Shown here: piece by piece, positions 62,975 to 64,000 of the stretch
Layout: every line of letters begins with the position of its first letter
Numbering within the stretch: the stretch's first letter is position 1
Assembly: GCF_947487305.1 (NCBI RefSeq)
Contig: NZ_CANKWH010000003.1
Coordinates: forward strand, 62,001-126,000
Direction of reading: 5' to 3'
From: an uncultured Paracoccus sp.
Lineage (GTDB): Bacteria > Pseudomonadota > Alphaproteobacteria > Rhodobacterales > Rhodobacteraceae
Length of the DNA stretch: 64,000 bases
Notes under the pieces: generated by a model
What the model was told of the DNA's origin: nothing
Databases searched by the model: none
Seen by the model: only the letters and a program-made list of their open reading frames with translations
Program-made: the position numbers and the translations under genes

Positions 62975-63378
62975 TCGGCCGTCCTCTCCTTCAGCGTCAC
63001 CAGCCGCACCGAGCGCTCGGCCAGCGCCGGGTTCTGCAGCACCGCGACCAGCAGATCAGCCGGCGCACCGCGATCCAGCAGCAGATGCAGGGTCAGCGGC
63101 TCGGGCAGCGCATCCAGCGCCACCCTCAGAAGATCGGGCGCGACCTCGGCCCCGTCAAGCAGCCATTGCCCGTCGCGCGTGACGACCAGCAAGGGGCGCG
63201 GCAACTGGTCCAGCGGCAGGCTGCTGCTGATCGGCAGCTCGACCTCGTCCGAGGGGCGCTCGGCGGTGATCTGGCCCGTCACCATGAAGAAGAAGATCAG
63301 TAGCAGCACGATATTGACGATGGCCAGCGACACATCGATATGCGTGTGCTGGCGACGCGGGGGCAGCGAAACGGTCAT
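62971..63378 (-). CDS. exbD: ExbD/TolR-family protein, Asn at the usual Asp position
   Basis: 135 aa: short N-terminus, one membrane helix (~16-37, SLAIVNIVLLLIFFFMVTG) and a periplasmic domain (VVTRDGQWLLDGAEVAP; HLLLDRGAPADLLVAVLQ). ExbD proteins carry a membrane Asp needed for proton flow (E. coli D25). Aligned by eye, that position is Asn22 here; the nearest Asp, D15, is seven residues earlier at the membrane edge. Located between the other exbD (4-bp overlap) and the tonB-like gene. Confidence 0.85.
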   Translation of the reverse strand: MTVSLPPRRQHTHIDVSLAIVNIVLLLIFFFMVTGQITAERPSDEVELPISSSLPLDQLPRPLLVVTRDGQWLLDGAEVAPDLLRVALDALPEPLTLHLLLDRGAPADLLVAVLQNPALAERSVRLVTLKERTAE

Positions 63379-63866
63379 GGCTGGACCCCACTTGGGGCAG
63401 GCGCCACCGTGCCGCCTGCGATCTGGACATCGGTGATGCCATGCGCGGCCAGCGCCTCCAGCACCGAGACCAGCCCCTGCACCTGCGCATCCGGGCGCGT
63501 CACCAGCAGAACCCGCGCCGTGCCCGCCGCCTGCATCGCCTCGGCCAGTTGCGGCAGGGCGTCAAAGCCGAATCGCTGACCGCTGGCGACGATGGATTCA
63601 CGGCTGACCGACCAGATCGCGGTATCGCCGGGCGAAAGGGCCGGGGCGCCAAGCTCTTCTCCCTTGTCGGCAGGGGGCTGGCCCGAGTCCCCGCCGCCGA
63701 TCGTGCCGGCCTTGAGGCTCAGCAGCGAATAGGGTGTCAGGTTGGCCGAGAGCATGAAGAAGACCAGCAGCTGGAACATCGCATCGGCCAGCGGCGTCAG
63801 CGCGAAGCCATAGCGGCGCTGGCGTTGCGGCAGCTCGATCCGGGGATGGGTCCGCGCCCCGGCCAT
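63375..63866 (-). CDS. exbD: ExbD/TolR-family protein with conserved membrane Asp
   Basis: 163 aa. The membrane helix follows ALTPLADAMFQLLVFFMLSANL, which keeps the LTP...D pattern of ExbD, with the proton-carrying Asp at residue 28. The periplasmic domain (~75-150) contains VSRESIVASGQRFGFDALPQ and VLLVTRPDAQVQGLVSVLEAL. Starts 3 bp after the exbB stop and overlaps the next exbD by 4 bp. With ExbB it should form a proton-driven motor for the TonB-like protein. Confidence 0.88.
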   Translation of the reverse strand: MAGARTHPRIELPQRQRRYGFALTPLADAMFQLLVFFMLSANLTPYSLLSLKAGTIGGGDSGQPPADKGEELGAPALSPGDTAIWSVSRESIVASGQRFGFDALPQLAEAMQAAGTARVLLVTRPDAQVQGLVSVLEALAAHGITDVQIAGGTVAPAPSGVQP

Positions 63867-63869
63867 GGC

Positions 63870-64000
63870 TCAGCGCCGCCCGCCGCCCGCCACCCGGCCA
63901 TGGATCGCCGCCGAGATCGCCATCTCGATATCCTGCCGCTCGGCATCGATGCGTGATTCCAGCCAGTTGGCGACGAAATAGGTGACCAGCGCGATGGCAA
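63870..64000 (-). CDS. exbB: ExbB/MotA/TolQ proton-channel family protein, only the C-terminus in window
   Basis: The minus-strand frame enters from the right edge and encodes about 42 residues to TGA at 63870-63872. It ends in a hydrophobic helix (AIALVTYFVANWLESR) and a charged cytoplasmic tail (ERQDIEMAISAAIHGR), as at the end of ExbB/TolQ channels. The assignment relies on this fragment and on the two following exbD genes, which normally accompany exbB. The N-terminal two helices and the rest of the operon lie outside. Confidence 0.7.
   Translation of the reverse strand, partial: AIALVTYFVANWLESRIDAERQDIEMAISAAIHGRVAGGGRR

Noticed and set aside
1..64000. CRISPR arrays, tRNA/rRNA genes, insertion sequences, prophage or integrase genes
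   Set aside because: No regularly spaced direct repeats, no transposase- or integrase-like proteins, and no cloverleaf or rRNA-like stretches were found by reading; the GTTCGA...CACCA string at 5678-5696 has no tRNA around it.

Overview
The window is GC-rich, densely coded chromosomal DNA from an alphaproteobacterium. It is most like Rhodobacteraceae (Paracoccus/Rhodobacter-type). The signs are short intergenic gaps, frequent 4-bp ATGA/GTGA/TTGA gene overlaps, two TRAP transporters, a D-erythronate dehydrogenase/GntR pair and a pstSCAB-phoU-phoB cluster. This assignment is inference from gene content; no rRNA, tRNA, CRISPR array or insertion sequence was seen.

Layout. 1-5.6 kb: sugar-acid catabolism (FAH-family enzyme, denD, GntR regulator), a free-methionine-sulfoxide reductase, three tandem GFA-family zinc proteins, a LysE exporter and an RluA-type pseudouridine synthase. 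5.6-5.75 kb: a structured palindromic intergenic element whose core hairpin recurs with compensatory base changes at 40.08 kb. 5.75-17 kb: a Tat-exported metallo-beta-lactamase-fold protein, two opposite-type saccharopine dehydrogenases, two tandem PQQ-type sugar dehydrogenases, a DUF3775 protein, mutL, a glycine-zipper lipoprotein and a pair of M16 peptidase-like proteins. 17-23.7 kb: a giant autotransporter (2227 aa). 23.8-34 kb: first half of a type VI secretion system (tssK-tssL-tssM-tagF-pppA-ppkA). 34-40 kb: pstS-pstC-pstA-pstB-phoU-phoB behind a clear PHO box. 40-49.7 kb: two divergent TRAP transporters, an amidase, a 60-aa membrane protein and a BCCT transporter. 49.9-61.9 kb: second half of the T6SS (unknown gene, FHA protein, tssA-B-C-hcp-E-F-G-H). 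61.9-64 kb: a convergent exbB-exbD-exbD-tonB-like operon, running off the right edge.

How the parts work together. The two T6SS blocks together encode baseplate (TssK, E, F, G, A), sheath (TssB, C), tube (Hcp), recycling ATPase (TssH) and a membrane complex of TssM plus an 'evolved' TssL with a peptidoglycan-binding OmpA domain. The threonine phosphorylation pathway is complete: PpkA kinase, PppA phosphatase, FHA protein and TagF. VgrG, PAAR, TssJ, effectors and TagQRST are not in the window. The disordered TssL N-terminus carries three TVxGGP-like motifs, which are plausible PpkA sites read by the FHA protein.

Most notable result. The protein ending the ExbB/ExbD operon has a TonB-like SxxxHG membrane anchor and a proline-rich linker, but its C-terminal domain resembles the periplasmic domain of the T6SS kinase PpkA. 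The resemblance includes two aligned cysteines and a near-identical QCxAxDFVRA block. One of the two ExbD proteins has Asn where the proton-carrying Asp is expected. Together these suggest a proton-motive-force-driven envelope module that shares a sensor domain with, and may signal to, the T6SS kinase.
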